Below, in pieces: positions 14,801-24,307 of a DNA stretch of 35,682 bases. The translations under genes were made by a program, and so were the position numbers. A model generated the notes under the pieces. That model had not been told where the DNA came from. It ran no database searches and worked only from the letters and a program-made list of their open reading frames with translations. How positions within the stretch are numbered: the stretch's first letter is position 1; every line of letters starts with the position of its first letter. Source of the DNA: DASSFZ01 sp036514635 (GTDB lineage Bacteria; Chloroflexota; Anaerolineae; Fen-1058); assembly GCA_036514635.1 (NCBI GenBank), contig DATBWU010000243.1, forward strand, positions 1 to 35,682, written 5' to 3'.

Positions 14801-16293
14801 TGGTCTATCTGTACGACGTGCGCACCGATCGGATTGTGGAAGGTCAGCACGTGGCCGGATCGGAGCGATTGTTCGATGTGTCCACCATCCGGCCACAGGG
14901 CATGACGCGCCGGGTGATCACCACGCGCCAGCCGGCGATGGTCAATGACACGCTGCTCGACCCGGACACGAATCCGCGCGTGCTGGAAGCCGGCATTCGA
15001 TCCGTAATCGCCATGCCGATTTTGCGCAAGAACGAGGTGCTGGGCGTGCTGTACGTCAACAGCCGGACGCCCGACCACTACACTGCCGACAGCCTCCAGT
15101 TGATCCAACTCCTGGCGAACGAGGCCGCGGTCGCCATCGAGAACACGCAGTTGTTCAGCGGCATCTCTGAAACGCGCGACCGGCTGGCGGCCACCCTCAA
15201 CTCGTCGCGCGACGGCCTGCTGATGTTCGACGTGTCCGGGCGTGTCGTCGTCGCTAACCCGATGCTCGAACAAATGTGGGGCATCCCGCGCTCGGCGCTG
15301 GAAGGCCGGCGATTGTCAGACCTGATCGATGCGCGCGACATCGATCTGTCGGCGCGCCTGGGTTATACGCCGGCGGCGCTGCACGCGCTGCTGCAGCGCG
15401 TCATGCGCGGTGAATCCGTCGAGTGGGCCAGAGACATCTTCACACTGCCCAGCCCGCGCGAGCGATCGATCGAGCGCACCAGTATGCCGGTGCTGGATGA
15501 GCGCGGCCGGCGGGTCGGCTGGATGCTGGTCTTGCGCGACGTGACCGAGGAGCGCGAGCTGCAGGCGATGCGCGAAGACCTGGGCAACATGATCGTTCAC
15601 GATCTGCGCAGCCCGCTCGTCGCCATTCTCGACTCGTACCAGTTGCTCCTGGAATCGATGCCGCCCGACATGCACATCGGCATGGCCGGGCAGGCGCTCG
15701 AAGTGGGCCAGCGCAGCACACGCAAGCTGCTCGACCTGGTGAACTCGCTGCTGGACATCAGCCGCTTCGAGCACGGCCAGATGCCTATCGATACCCAGTT
15801 CGCCGCGCTGCGCCCGCTGGTCAATCACGCCGCCGAGCAGTTGGCCCCGTCACTCACCGATCGGGACATCCAGATCGAGAACTACACCCCGGACGCACTG
15901 CCCCTGGTGAAGGTGGACGAGGATCAGATCACGCGTGTGCTGATCAACCTAATCGACAACGCCATCAAGTTCAGCCCGACGGGCGGCACGGTGACGATCT
16001 CGGCGCGCGTGCTGGAAAACGGAGCCGCCGGGCTGTCACACGCTGTGGTCTGCTCGGTGCGCGATGAAGGGCCGGGTATCCCGGCCGAGCACCGCGAGCA
16101 TATCTTCGAGCGCTTCGTCAGGCTGAGCGACCGGATCGAGCGGCGGCGCGGCACCGGCCTGGGCCTGGCCTTCTGCAAGATGGCGATCGAGGCCCACGGC
16201 GGCCGGATCTGGGTCGAAGACCCGCCCAGCGGAGCCGGCAGCCAGTTCTCCTTCACCCTGCCGGTGGCCGAGCTCGTACTTACGCCAATGTGA
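11875..16293 (+). CDS. Membrane sensor histidine kinase with five GAF domains and PAS
   Basis: About 1472 residues. ATG 11875 and ATG 11890 are both possible starts and neither has a clear ribosome site. The N-terminal 240 residues form several transmembrane helices. Then come five GAF domains at about 260-415, 430-590, 600-760, 770-930 and 940-1095, each introduced by a coiled linker such as REMSILFELSREVTSLLDL. A PAS domain follows (about 1100-1225, SSRDGLLMFDVSGRVVVANP). HisKA has the phospho-acceptor in MIVHDLRSPL (His near 1242). HATPase has N box NLIDNAIKFSP, G1 DEGPGIPAEH and G2 GTGLGLAF. No receiver domain. Its stop overlaps the next kinase gene by four bases. Ligands unknown. Confidence 0.93.
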   Translation: MLSTDMNSRRRSQPRLLRESPLTLALGGAAIVLLILNWSTPSQPTPWLFALGWAVMYATARFLSTSFLGGDFSFDHVLLSAAFLSLGLPVAVGIGVAGILLDQIGRLVVRAQFRLRPQSAKSIFGALGRALAQTGFCLGVGAWVFHLAGGEAPLTDAGILNLPALVALFLAYGLAAIFLRVLNAYTTEHPARTRWLEKILQGVVLDLVPLVLSPLLAVMYLRVSALLFAEMAAGMVFVMLLVRRVNVIETALQQRTRERASVSAIGQAIVSSLDLPELLEAIHQQIGPLMDARNFYVALYNEDYDELSFPLVYEDGQLVRYRSRSASNGLTEYVLRTRTPLFIPSDVAGTIRRLNLDPLPGRIARCWLGVPITIGDRALGVIAVQSHDQSGAYNTDDLELLSTIASQTAIAIENAQLYASTRRRAAELAILNSVSTAVGSLLNLDQVMEAIVSSVGPVIGCQKAAILLAQEGGRIFAPTASRGLSRDFLGQMSAMMRAARGETSASSIERQPLIVNDVRSDPRFENFHDPIETEDIRAFADMPLQARDHIIGTLAVFYTEAHRFTLAELDLLTTFANQAAVAVANASLFAQTDRALARRIEELAALEEIGRELTSTLDFNRVIERVLDAAIEFAGSSRGLVALYDSDRRRLRLTATRGHSPDVLGDGRAEQWLAGHAFIADAFRNGSTISIDDVLDDPNYQALDPSIRSLLIVPIRREGQSLGVIQLASDRRAAFSQDVASFVGQLATQAAIAIHNAQLYQQTQNRLREMSILFELSREVTSLLDLPELGRQLTTQLARALGTTHCTLELVRPNAGALEWIAQYTAPGSDPIHLPSAFGGDLRPLNADVLQHSRQPVIVDANTAVQVEFLRAQKLHALLGLPLIAGNQMIGRVIWMHSLPRAAFSADEIRFAQTLANQAGIALENARLFNERARRVNDLAQLYQASLALASSIEFDEALNRIAAIAREITGSDAVMVYLYDVRTDRIVEGQHVAGSERLFDVSTIRPQGMTRRVITTRQPAMVNDTLLDPDTNPRVLEAGIRSVIAMPILRKNEVLGVLYVNSRTPDHYTADSLQLIQLLANEAAVAIENTQLFSGISETRDRLAATLNSSRDGLLMFDVSGRVVVANPMLEQMWGIPRSALEGRRLSDLIDARDIDLSARLGYTPAALHALLQRVMRGESVEWARDIFTLPSPRERSIERTSMPVLDERGRRVGWMLVLRDVTEERELQAMREDLGNMIVHDLRSPLVAILDSYQLLLESMPPDMHIGMAGQALEVGQRSTRKLLDLVNSLLDISRFEHGQMPIDTQFAALRPLVNHAAEQLAPSLTDRDIQIENYTPDALPLVKVDEDQITRVLINLIDNAIKFSPTGGTVTISARVLENGAAGLSHAVVCSVRDEGPGIPAEHREHIFERFVRLSDRIERRRGTGLGLAFCKMAIEAHGGRIWVEDPPSGAGSQFSFTLPVAELVLTPM

Positions 16294-19034
16294 ACGCACG
16301 CGATACTCGCCCCGACCAGTTGCAGGACACGCGCAACATCTTCGCCTTCGCGGCGCTACTGGCTGTTGCTTTTGCCGGGATCGGCGTAGTGGGCGACACG
16401 CTCGCCGTCGTCGCTTACTCCTTCCTGCCGGCGACAGTGTGCGGGCTGGTCGGCGTGCTCCTGGCACTGGCCGGATTCTTCCTGGCTCCGCGCATTCACA
16501 ATCTTCCGGCGCTCAGCGCGATGATCCTCGTCGCCCTGGTCATCGATGCGACCCTGGCGATCCACTTCGCGGGCGGGCCGCAGTCGTTCCTCACCGCGCT
16601 GTACATCGGCATCACCGTAGGCGCGGCATTCCTCATTGGGCGAGGGGGCGCGCTGGGCATCGCCCTCTTCTCTGCGGCGTGCTTCAGCCTCCTGACCCTG
16701 CTGCACTTCACCGGGGTGCTCCCCGTGTATCCCATCTGGTCGGCGACGCTGGACATGACCGATCGCAGCGTGGTGCTGGGTGGCCTGATCTTCAGCATGA
16801 TCGTGCCAACGTTCGTGGTAGCCTACGTCAGCGGCACATTGGCGGAGCGGCTGGCGCGGCGCACCGCCGAGCAGGCTACGCTGGCGCAGATCGAGCGCGA
16901 CATCGCCAGCAGCCTCGATCCGGACCAGGTGATCCAAACCGTCTTGCGGCGGGCGATCGACAATACGACTAGCGATCGCGGCGCGATCTATCTGTACGAC
17001 GCGCAAGAGCGGCGCGTGATCGATGCGGCCTCGATCGGTCTGCCGAAGTTCATCGACGAATTGAATTCGGATCGGGCAGGCCCGCGCGGTATCGTCGGCC
17101 GGGTTCTGCGCGCCGGCCACAGCGCGCGCGTCGGCGATGTGACCCGCGATCGCGATTACATCGAAGGCTCGTCCGATACGCGATCGGAGTTGTGTGTGCC
17201 GATCGTGCGCGACGATCGCGTCGAAGGCGTGATCAACCTGGAGAGCACCCGGCCGAACGCTTACACCGGGGCGCACCAGGCGTTTGTCGAGCAGTTGGCG
17301 CAGCACGCGGCGATTGCCTTGTCGAACGCGCGGCTCTACGCCCAGACTGAGCGCAACCTGTACGAAGTGGCCCGGGCCAATCTGGAAATCCACGCGCTGC
17401 AAGAAAGCATGGCCGCCATTCAATCGGCGCTGGAACTGGATGACGTGCTGCCACGCATTTGCGATGCCGTCGTCACATTGGGATACGAGCTGGCGCTCGT
17501 CGCCACGGCGGAGCGGGACGGCCAACAGTTGGCCGTGCGCGCCATCGCCACCGCCGACGCTCACATCGTCACCGGGATTGAAGCGACGCTGGGCTTCCGG
17601 CTGATCGACATCCGCACCAAGCTGAACCGCCCCCGCAACATCGGCGTGCGCGCGCTGTCCGAGCGGCGTGTGCTGGTGAGCGGCAACACCGCCGACTTTC
17701 TGTATCCCTTCGGCGCGCACAGCCCGCGCAGCCAGGCCCTGTCGAACGTCGGCATGAACATCGGCGCGGCGATCCCGCTGATCGTGCGTGACAGGCCGTT
17801 AGGTGTGTTGTATGCCTTCAGCCGCAAAGCCGATCTGACCGAGGCGGAATTGTCTTCGCTCCGGACATTCGGCGCGCAGGCGGCCCTCGCCGTAGACAAG
17901 GCGAATCTCTTCGAGGAAGCGCGCACCGTCCGCGATCGCTTGCAGGCTGTGCTGGACGCCACGCACGATGGGCTGATCGTCTACGATGTGCATACGCGCA
18001 TGGTGCTGACGAATCGCGCCGCCGAGCACCTGCTGGACGTGTCGCTCTCGCCGCACCTGGGCAAACCGATGGCCATGGTGCTCGATCGCAGCGGCCTGAT
18101 CGATCGACTGTATCCCGGCATTGACGCCTCGGAGCGGCGAGCGGCGATCGACACCGAAGCGAACGTGATGTCCACCGGGCTGCGCGACGGCTCCAGCGAA
18201 GTCGCGCGGCGCTTGATCACCCTGCCCGGCGCAGAGCCGCGCTACGTCGAGGAGTTCAACATGCGCGTGGACGACGAGCACGGCCTTTTGATCGGCCGGC
18301 TGGTGGTCTTGCACAATGTCACCGATCAAAGACGGCTGGAGGCCGACCGCGACGCCTTCACGCAAATGCTCGTCCACGATCTGCGCAGCCCGCTCAGCTC
18401 GATCATCAGCGGCATGCAGCTGCTCGAACTGGGTATTCAGGAGGGCGACTCCGGCGACCTGTTGCTGAGGAGCGTGCGCATCGCGCTGGCCAGCGCCAAC
18501 AAACTGCTAGGGCTGATCAGTTCCCTGCTCGACATGCAGAAACTGGAGACGGGGCAACTCGAACTGAAACTCCAGCCGCTGGCCCCGGCGTCACTGATTC
18601 GCGACGGGCTCGAAACACTGCGCCCGCTGGCGGAAATGTCGGGCATCACGCTGGATATCGACAGTGACTACGACATGCCTGCCGCGCAAGGCGACGCGGA
18701 GCACATCCGCCGCGTCCTGATCAACCTGGTGGACAACGCGCTCAAGTTTGCCGGCGTGGGCGGCAGCGTGCGCGTCTCCGCTGCGCCGGACGGCGATTTC
18801 GTGCGTTTCTCGGTCGTCGACAATGGGCCGGGCATTCCCGCCGAGTATCGCGAGCGCATCTTCGCGCGCTACGTGCAAGTGCCGGGGAGCAGTGGCCGTC
18901 GGCGCGGGACTGGCCTCGGGCTGACTTACTGCAAGATGATCATCGAGATGCACGGCGGCCGGATCTGGGTGGAAGACGCGCCGGTACGCGGCAGCAAATT
19001 CCTCTTCACCCTGCCCGTGGTACACGGCGGATAG
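16290..19034 (+). CDS. Membrane sensor histidine kinase with two GAF domains and PAS
   Basis: A 914-residue kinase started by GTG at 16290, overlapping the preceding stop (GTGA). Residues 15-185 form about six transmembrane helices. GAF 1 is at about 195-350 (IERDIASSLDPDQVIQTVL, RGAIYLYDA) and GAF 2 at about 370-545. PAS is at about 550-680 (VLDATHDGLIVYDVHTRMVL). The HisKA acceptor is His696 in MLVHDLRSPLSSI. HATPase has NLVDNALKFAG, DNGPGIPAEY and GTGLGLTY. The catalytic core closely resembles the upstream kinase, suggesting tandem duplication followed by GAF gain or loss. No response regulator is encoded in the window, so the partner is elsewhere. Confidence 0.93.
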   Translation: MNARDTRPDQLQDTRNIFAFAALLAVAFAGIGVVGDTLAVVAYSFLPATVCGLVGVLLALAGFFLAPRIHNLPALSAMILVALVIDATLAIHFAGGPQSFLTALYIGITVGAAFLIGRGGALGIALFSAACFSLLTLLHFTGVLPVYPIWSATLDMTDRSVVLGGLIFSMIVPTFVVAYVSGTLAERLARRTAEQATLAQIERDIASSLDPDQVIQTVLRRAIDNTTSDRGAIYLYDAQERRVIDAASIGLPKFIDELNSDRAGPRGIVGRVLRAGHSARVGDVTRDRDYIEGSSDTRSELCVPIVRDDRVEGVINLESTRPNAYTGAHQAFVEQLAQHAAIALSNARLYAQTERNLYEVARANLEIHALQESMAAIQSALELDDVLPRICDAVVTLGYELALVATAERDGQQLAVRAIATADAHIVTGIEATLGFRLIDIRTKLNRPRNIGVRALSERRVLVSGNTADFLYPFGAHSPRSQALSNVGMNIGAAIPLIVRDRPLGVLYAFSRKADLTEAELSSLRTFGAQAALAVDKANLFEEARTVRDRLQAVLDATHDGLIVYDVHTRMVLTNRAAEHLLDVSLSPHLGKPMAMVLDRSGLIDRLYPGIDASERRAAIDTEANVMSTGLRDGSSEVARRLITLPGAEPRYVEEFNMRVDDEHGLLIGRLVVLHNVTDQRRLEADRDAFTQMLVHDLRSPLSSIISGMQLLELGIQEGDSGDLLLRSVRIALASANKLLGLISSLLDMQKLETGQLELKLQPLAPASLIRDGLETLRPLAEMSGITLDIDSDYDMPAAQGDAEHIRRVLINLVDNALKFAGVGGSVRVSAAPDGDFVRFSVVDNGPGIPAEYRERIFARYVQVPGSSGRRRGTGLGLTYCKMIIEMHGGRIWVEDAPVRGSKFLFTLPVVHGG

Positions 19035-19060
19035 TGTTGCTCGACGCGGGAACCATCTGC

Positions 19061-19138
19061 GGTTTTGCTCACCGACCGCGTCCTCGCGGTCGATCAGGAT
19101 AGACGCCCGCGTGGACGCGGGCTTTGAGCAGCAAAAGT
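19061..19138. repeat. Multi-hairpin element E2
   Basis: TTTTGC and GCAAAA at the ends enclose two hairpins: GACCGCG-TCCT-CGCGGTC (19074-19091) and GCCCGCGTGGACGCGGGC (19105-19122). The second core (CGCGTGGACGCG) is nearly the reverse complement of the first (CGCGTCCTCGCG). It lies directly after the second kinase. Confidence 0.75.
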
Positions 19139-19167
19139 GCAACTTGTGACCGCGCGCAGTATACGAA

Positions 19168-19300
19168 GTCGTCGCCCGGAGTCGTCGCCCGGAGTTCAAA
19201 CTCCGGGCTGAAGGTGTGGAAATCGGCTGAAGCCGATTGGCCGACAGCCCGGTTGACCGGGCTTCCACGTTTTCAGCCGGACGGTTCACCGTCCGGCGTT
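19168..19300. repeat. Cloverleaf-like multi-hairpin repeat, copy B
   Basis: Same architecture as copy A at 9640-9763: CCCGGAGTTCAAACTCCGGG (19188-19207), AATCGGCTGAAGCCGATT (19221-19238), AGCCCGGTTGACCGGGCT (19246-19263) and CCGGACGGTTCACCGTCCGG (19277-19296). The 16-bp closing stem (GGCTGAA... at 19206-19221 with ...TTCAGCC at 19263-19278) has three G-U pairs. The left end carries GTCGTCGCCCGGA twice. Confidence 0.9.
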
Positions 19301-19304
19301 GCAT

Positions 19305-19341
19305 CGTCCGCATCCTCGCGGACGGCCCGCGAGACGCGGGC
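19305..19341. repeat. Two-hairpin element E3
   Basis: CGTCCGC-ATCCTC-GCGGACG (19305-19324) is followed directly by GCCCGCG-AGA-CGCGGGC (19325-19341). Same style and similar loop words as element E2. Confidence 0.7.
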
Positions 19342-19364
19342 CTGGAGCACTTGTGTGCAGTTCA

Positions 19365-19465
19365 GTGTGCACGCAAATGTTGTCAGGCAAAACTTGCTCC
19401 GCCGCAGTTGCACTGCGGCAGGAGCCTGTCAGCAGTGCAACTGCTGACAAGCCTTGCGTGCACAC
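19365..19465. repeat. Cloverleaf-like element E4
   Basis: A perfect 12-bp outer stem GTGTGCACGCAA (19365-19376) with TTGCGTGCACAC (19454-19465), an inner TTGTCAG/CTGACAA stem (19380-19386 with 19445-19451), and two hairpins GCCGCAGTTGCACTGCGGC (19401-19419) and GTCAGCAG-TGCAA-CTGCTGAC (19428-19448). The cores of the hairpins, GCAGTTGCACTGC and GCAGTGCAACTGC, are exact reverse complements. The inner stem and second hairpin share bases, so they are alternatives. Confidence 0.85.
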
Positions 19466-19480
19466 CAGTTCAAACCCCGG

Positions 19481-19509
19481 TTGACAGACAAATGAATCGT
19501 CGTTATAAT
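19481..19509 (+). promoter_or_regulatory. Perfect consensus promoter of the nusA operon
   Basis: TTGACA (19481-19486), 17-bp spacer, TATAAT (19504-19509): exact consensus in both boxes and ideal spacing. Predicted start near 19516. Confidence 0.93.
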
Positions 19510-19539
19510 CGAGTGCGGTTCTAGGTTATCGGTTATTTG

Positions 19540-19564
19540 GAAAAGTGGGCGTTCCCCACTTTTC
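19540..19564 (+). promoter_or_regulatory. Leader hairpin upstream of nusA
   Basis: GAAAAGTGGG and CCCACTTTTC pair perfectly around a 5-nt loop about 25 nt into the predicted transcript. This resembles the GTGGG-type leader hairpins seen before rimP-nusA operons in many bacteria; here no rimP gene follows. The region 19565-19666 has only the ribosome site AAGGAGG (19648-19654). Confidence 0.65.
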
Positions 19565-19666
19565 TGTTTGAATGCGATTGCCGCAGTTCCGGCCGGAATC
19601 ACGCCGGGCACAACACATGCGGTGCAGTGTTCCCGTTGAATATCGCCAAGGAGGTTCGGCGAGCTT

Positions 19667-21610
19667 ATGAAGAGCGAGTTTCTGTTAGCCTTTAATCAAA
19701 TCTGCAGCGAGCGCAACCTGCCCAAAGAGGTTGTGCTGGAGGCGCTGGCGAACGCACTGGTGTCGGCGTATCGCAAGAACGCCAACGCTTCGTCGGCGCA
19801 GACCATCACCGCCGAGGTCGACAGCGACACCGGCCTGGCGCGCATCTTCGCCGAGAAGGAAGTTGTCGACGCCGTCCACGACGCACGCACCGAGGTCGCC
19901 CTGGCCGAGGCGCGCAAGTTCGTCAAAGAAGCCAACCTCGGCGACATGGTGATGGTCGATTCGACGCCGGGAGACTTCGGACGTATCGCGGCGCAGACGG
20001 CCAAGCAGGTGATCTTGCAGCGCATCCGCGAGGCCGAGCGCGAGGCGCAGTACGCGATCTACGCCGAGCGCGAAGGCGAGATCATCAACGGCACCGTGCA
20101 GAGCATCGCCCAGCAGGGCGTCACGCTGAACCTGGGCCGCACCGAAGCGCTGCTGCCCAACAACCAGAAAGTGCCCGGCGAGCGCTACCAACTGCACCAG
20201 CGCATTCGCGCCTACGTGCTGGAAGTGCGCAAGACCAATCGTGGCCCGCAGATCATCGTCAGCCGCAACCACAAGAACATGCTGCGCCGCCTGCTCGAGC
20301 TGGAAGTGCCGGAGATTTACAACGGCACGGTCGAGATCAAAAGCATCGCCCGCGAAGCCGGCGCGCGCTCGAAGGTGGCTGTGGCCGCCATGCAGGCCGG
20401 CGTCGATCCGGTGGGATCGTGCGTAGGCATGCGCGGCGTGCGCATCCAATCGATCGTCAACGAACTGGGCGGCGAGAAGATCGACGTGATCGAATGGAGC
20501 GCCGACCCGGCCATCTACATCGCCAAGGCGCTCTCGCCCGCGCGCGTGCTGACCGTCCAGATCGACGAGGACCCGAAGGAAGGCAAGACCGCGGTCGTCG
20601 TCGTGCCCGACGATCAACTTTCACTGGCGATCGGGCGCGAGGGCCAGAATGCGCGGCTGGCCGCCAAACTCACCGGCTGGCGCATCGACATCATCGGCGT
20701 GACCGAGGCGCTACGCGACGCGCTGAAGAAGATCGAAGAAGACCCCTCGCTACTCGACGCGATGGGCAGCGCGCGTGACGTGGTCCCGACGGCACAGGCG
20801 GTGCTGCAGCGCCATACCGAGCAACCCCTGCCGTGGAATGGCGAGGAACTCGCACTCATCCGCCAGACCATCGACGGCGTGCAAGGCATACTGCGTGAGC
20901 GTCGCCGCGAGGAGCGAGAGCGCGCCCGCGCCGAGGCGAAGGCCGCCGAGCGCGCCCGCGCCGAGGCCGCCGTGAGCGACATGGGCCGCCAGGATCAGAT
21001 CGAAGCGTACCGCGCGCGCATCCCGGCTGCGGCTTACGACGCGCCATTATCCGCTCTGGAGCTGAGCACGCGCGTGATGAAGCATCTGGAGAAGACCGAC
21101 CTCGCCAACGTCGGCCAGATTCACGAGCGGCTGGCGCAGGGCGACGAAGCGATGCTGGCCATTGAAGGCATCGGCCCCAAAGCGCTGTCCGAGATCAAGC
21201 AGGCCATCGAGGCCAGAGGGTTTGGCCTCTTGCCGGTGATGGAGCCTGCCGTCGCAGCGGCTCAACCTGAAGCGGTGGCTGAAGCCGCTGCCCCGGCAGC
21301 CGGGGCGGTGGAAGTGAGCGCGCCGGTCGAGGCGGCCGCACCAGCCGAGGCGGCGCCCACCGAGGCAGTCGAAGCCGAAGTGAAGGCTCCGGCGATCGAG
21401 ATTGTCGGGATACCGCCGACGACGGTCGCGGAGTACGCCGAGGAAGAAGAGGAAGAAGTGGAGTCAGGCCCCGCGGGCAAGAAGAAGAAAGACAAGAAGA
21501 AGGGCAAGCGCAAGGATCGCACACTGGTGTACGACGAACAGCTGGGCGAGGTGATTGCGATCAAGGGTCGCAAGCGAGACACAGGCGACTGGGGCGGAGA
21601 GGGAGTCTAG
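19667..21610 (+). CDS. nusA: Transcription termination/antitermination protein NusA
   Basis: A 647-residue NusA, longer than typical enzymes that lack the tail. RNA polymerase-binding NTD at residues 1-125, S1 domain about 135-200 (EIINGTVQSIAQQGVTLNLG), KH1 about 220-286 (DPVGSCVGMRGVRIQSIV), KH2 about 290-345 (DQLSLAIGREGQNARLAAKL). A basic/acidic helical linker follows at 385-450, then a helix-hairpin-helix module at 458-515 (AIEGIGPKALSEIKQAIE). The tail is alanine/proline-rich (520-580), then acidic (EEEEEEVE), lysine-rich (GKKKKDKKKGKRK) and ends with DEQLGEVIAIKGRKR. AAGGAGG stands 12 nt before the ATG. First gene of the operon. Confidence 0.97.
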   Translation: MKSEFLLAFNQICSERNLPKEVVLEALANALVSAYRKNANASSAQTITAEVDSDTGLARIFAEKEVVDAVHDARTEVALAEARKFVKEANLGDMVMVDSTPGDFGRIAAQTAKQVILQRIREAEREAQYAIYAEREGEIINGTVQSIAQQGVTLNLGRTEALLPNNQKVPGERYQLHQRIRAYVLEVRKTNRGPQIIVSRNHKNMLRRLLELEVPEIYNGTVEIKSIAREAGARSKVAVAAMQAGVDPVGSCVGMRGVRIQSIVNELGGEKIDVIEWSADPAIYIAKALSPARVLTVQIDEDPKEGKTAVVVVPDDQLSLAIGREGQNARLAAKLTGWRIDIIGVTEALRDALKKIEEDPSLLDAMGSARDVVPTAQAVLQRHTEQPLPWNGEELALIRQTIDGVQGILRERRREERERARAEAKAAERARAEAAVSDMGRQDQIEAYRARIPAAAYDAPLSALELSTRVMKHLEKTDLANVGQIHERLAQGDEAMLAIEGIGPKALSEIKQAIEARGFGLLPVMEPAVAAAQPEAVAEAAAPAAGAVEVSAPVEAAAPAEAAPTEAVEAEVKAPAIEIVGIPPTTVAEYAEEEEEEVESGPAGKKKKDKKKGKRKDRTLVYDEQLGEVIAIKGRKRDTGDWGGEGV

Positions 21611-21718
21611 AAAGCGGTCAACGCCACGCCGGGCGCGGCGTTCGGATTCGCGTCAATCGAGCAACGATTTCAGGATCAGGAACATCCGCTTCGAGGCGGA
21701 AGAGCACACATTCGATTC

Positions 21719-22012
21719 ATGTCTGGCAAGCACATTCCTCAGCGCACCTGTGTGGGCTGCGGCGAGGTGCAGGGCAAGCGCCAACTGATACGCATCGTCC
21801 GCGCGCCGGACGGGCGAGTCCGCATCGACCCAACCGGTAAGGCGAATGGGCGCGGCGCGTATATCCACGAGCGGCGCGCGTGTTGGGAGCAGGCCCTGCG
21901 GGGTCGCTTGAGCCACGCGCTCCGCATCGAGCGCCTGCACGATGACGACCGCGCCGCACTCGAGCGCCACACGGCTGAACTGCCCGACGAGTCACGCGAG
22001 GTCGCCGTATGA
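21719..22012 (+). CDS. rnpM: RNase P modulator RnpM (YlxR, DUF448)
   Basis: A 97-residue basic protein with the YlxR signature QRTCVGCGEVQGKRQLIRIVR at the N-terminus and NGRGAYIHERRACWEQAL in the middle; the domain is at residues 5-80. YlxR/RnpM binds the RNase P RNA and modulates tRNA processing, and is almost always encoded between nusA and infB, as here. 108 bp separate it from nusA and 50 bp from infB, with no promoter evident. Confidence 0.93.
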   Translation: MSGKHIPQRTCVGCGEVQGKRQLIRIVRAPDGRVRIDPTGKANGRGAYIHERRACWEQALRGRLSHALRIERLHDDDRAALERHTAELPDESREVAV

Positions 22013-22062
22013 ACCGATAGCGGGCCGCCGGAGTGCCAGGCCAGCACAACAGGGAGGCACAC

Positions 22063-23853
<1,791 letters not shown>

Positions 23854-23939
23854 CCAGTGATCAGTGAACAGTGATCAGTAAACAGTAAGCAGTGCTCACT
23901 GATTACTGCTCACTGACGACTGCCCACTGATTACTACTT
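23854..23939. repeat. CAGTGATCAGTAA-type word repeat after infB
   Basis: Starting at the infB stop codon, near-tandem words (CAGTGATCAGTGAACAGTGA) change into their complements (CACTGATTACTGCTCACTGA), giving an imperfect hairpin of almost the whole gap. The same words recur at 34985-35050. Confidence 0.75.
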
Positions 23940-23959
23940 GTCTTTCACGTCTTGCAACC

Positions 23960-24307
23960 ATGGCTTCTCACCGCGTCGAGCGCACCGCCGAGCAAATTCG
24001 GAACTTCATCAGCGATCTGATGGAGCGGCGCATCAAAGACCCGCGCCTGGCGATGATCACCATCACCAAAGTCCGGCTGTCGCCGACGATGCGTGAGGCG
24101 ACGATCTTCGTCAGCGCGCTGGGCGGCGTCGCCGTTCGCCGCGATGTGATGGACGGACTGGAACACGCCAAGGGCTACTTGCGCCGCGAGGTGGGCCAAC
24201 ACCTCAAACTGCGCAACGCCCCGGAACTATACTTCAAGTGGGACGAGTCACTGGAGTCTGGCGATCACGTTCTGCACATGCTGGATGAGTTGAAGGACGA
24301 GGAGTGA
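23960..24307 (+). CDS. rbfA: 30S ribosome-binding factor RbfA
   Basis: A 115-residue single KH-type domain protein covering the normal RbfA length: HRVERTAEQIRNFISDLMER at the N-terminus, DPRLAMITITKVRLSPTMRE in the middle, then LRREVGQHLKLRNAPELYFKWDES. It binds immature 30S subunits in 16S rRNA 5'-end maturation and cold adaptation. Its stop overlaps the GTG start of the next gene (GTGA). Confidence 0.95.
   Translation: MASHRVERTAEQIRNFISDLMERRIKDPRLAMITITKVRLSPTMREATIFVSALGGVAVRRDVMDGLEHAKGYLRREVGQHLKLRNAPELYFKWDESLESGDHVLHMLDELKDEE

Noticed and set aside
16356..17720. Long minus-strand open frame antisense to the second kinase
   Set aside because: Shadow of the GAF coding region with no hydrophobic core or motif.
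19035..19480. CRISPR array suggested by repeated palindromes
   Set aside because: No regular repeat-spacer periodicity and no cas genes; the hairpins differ from one another.
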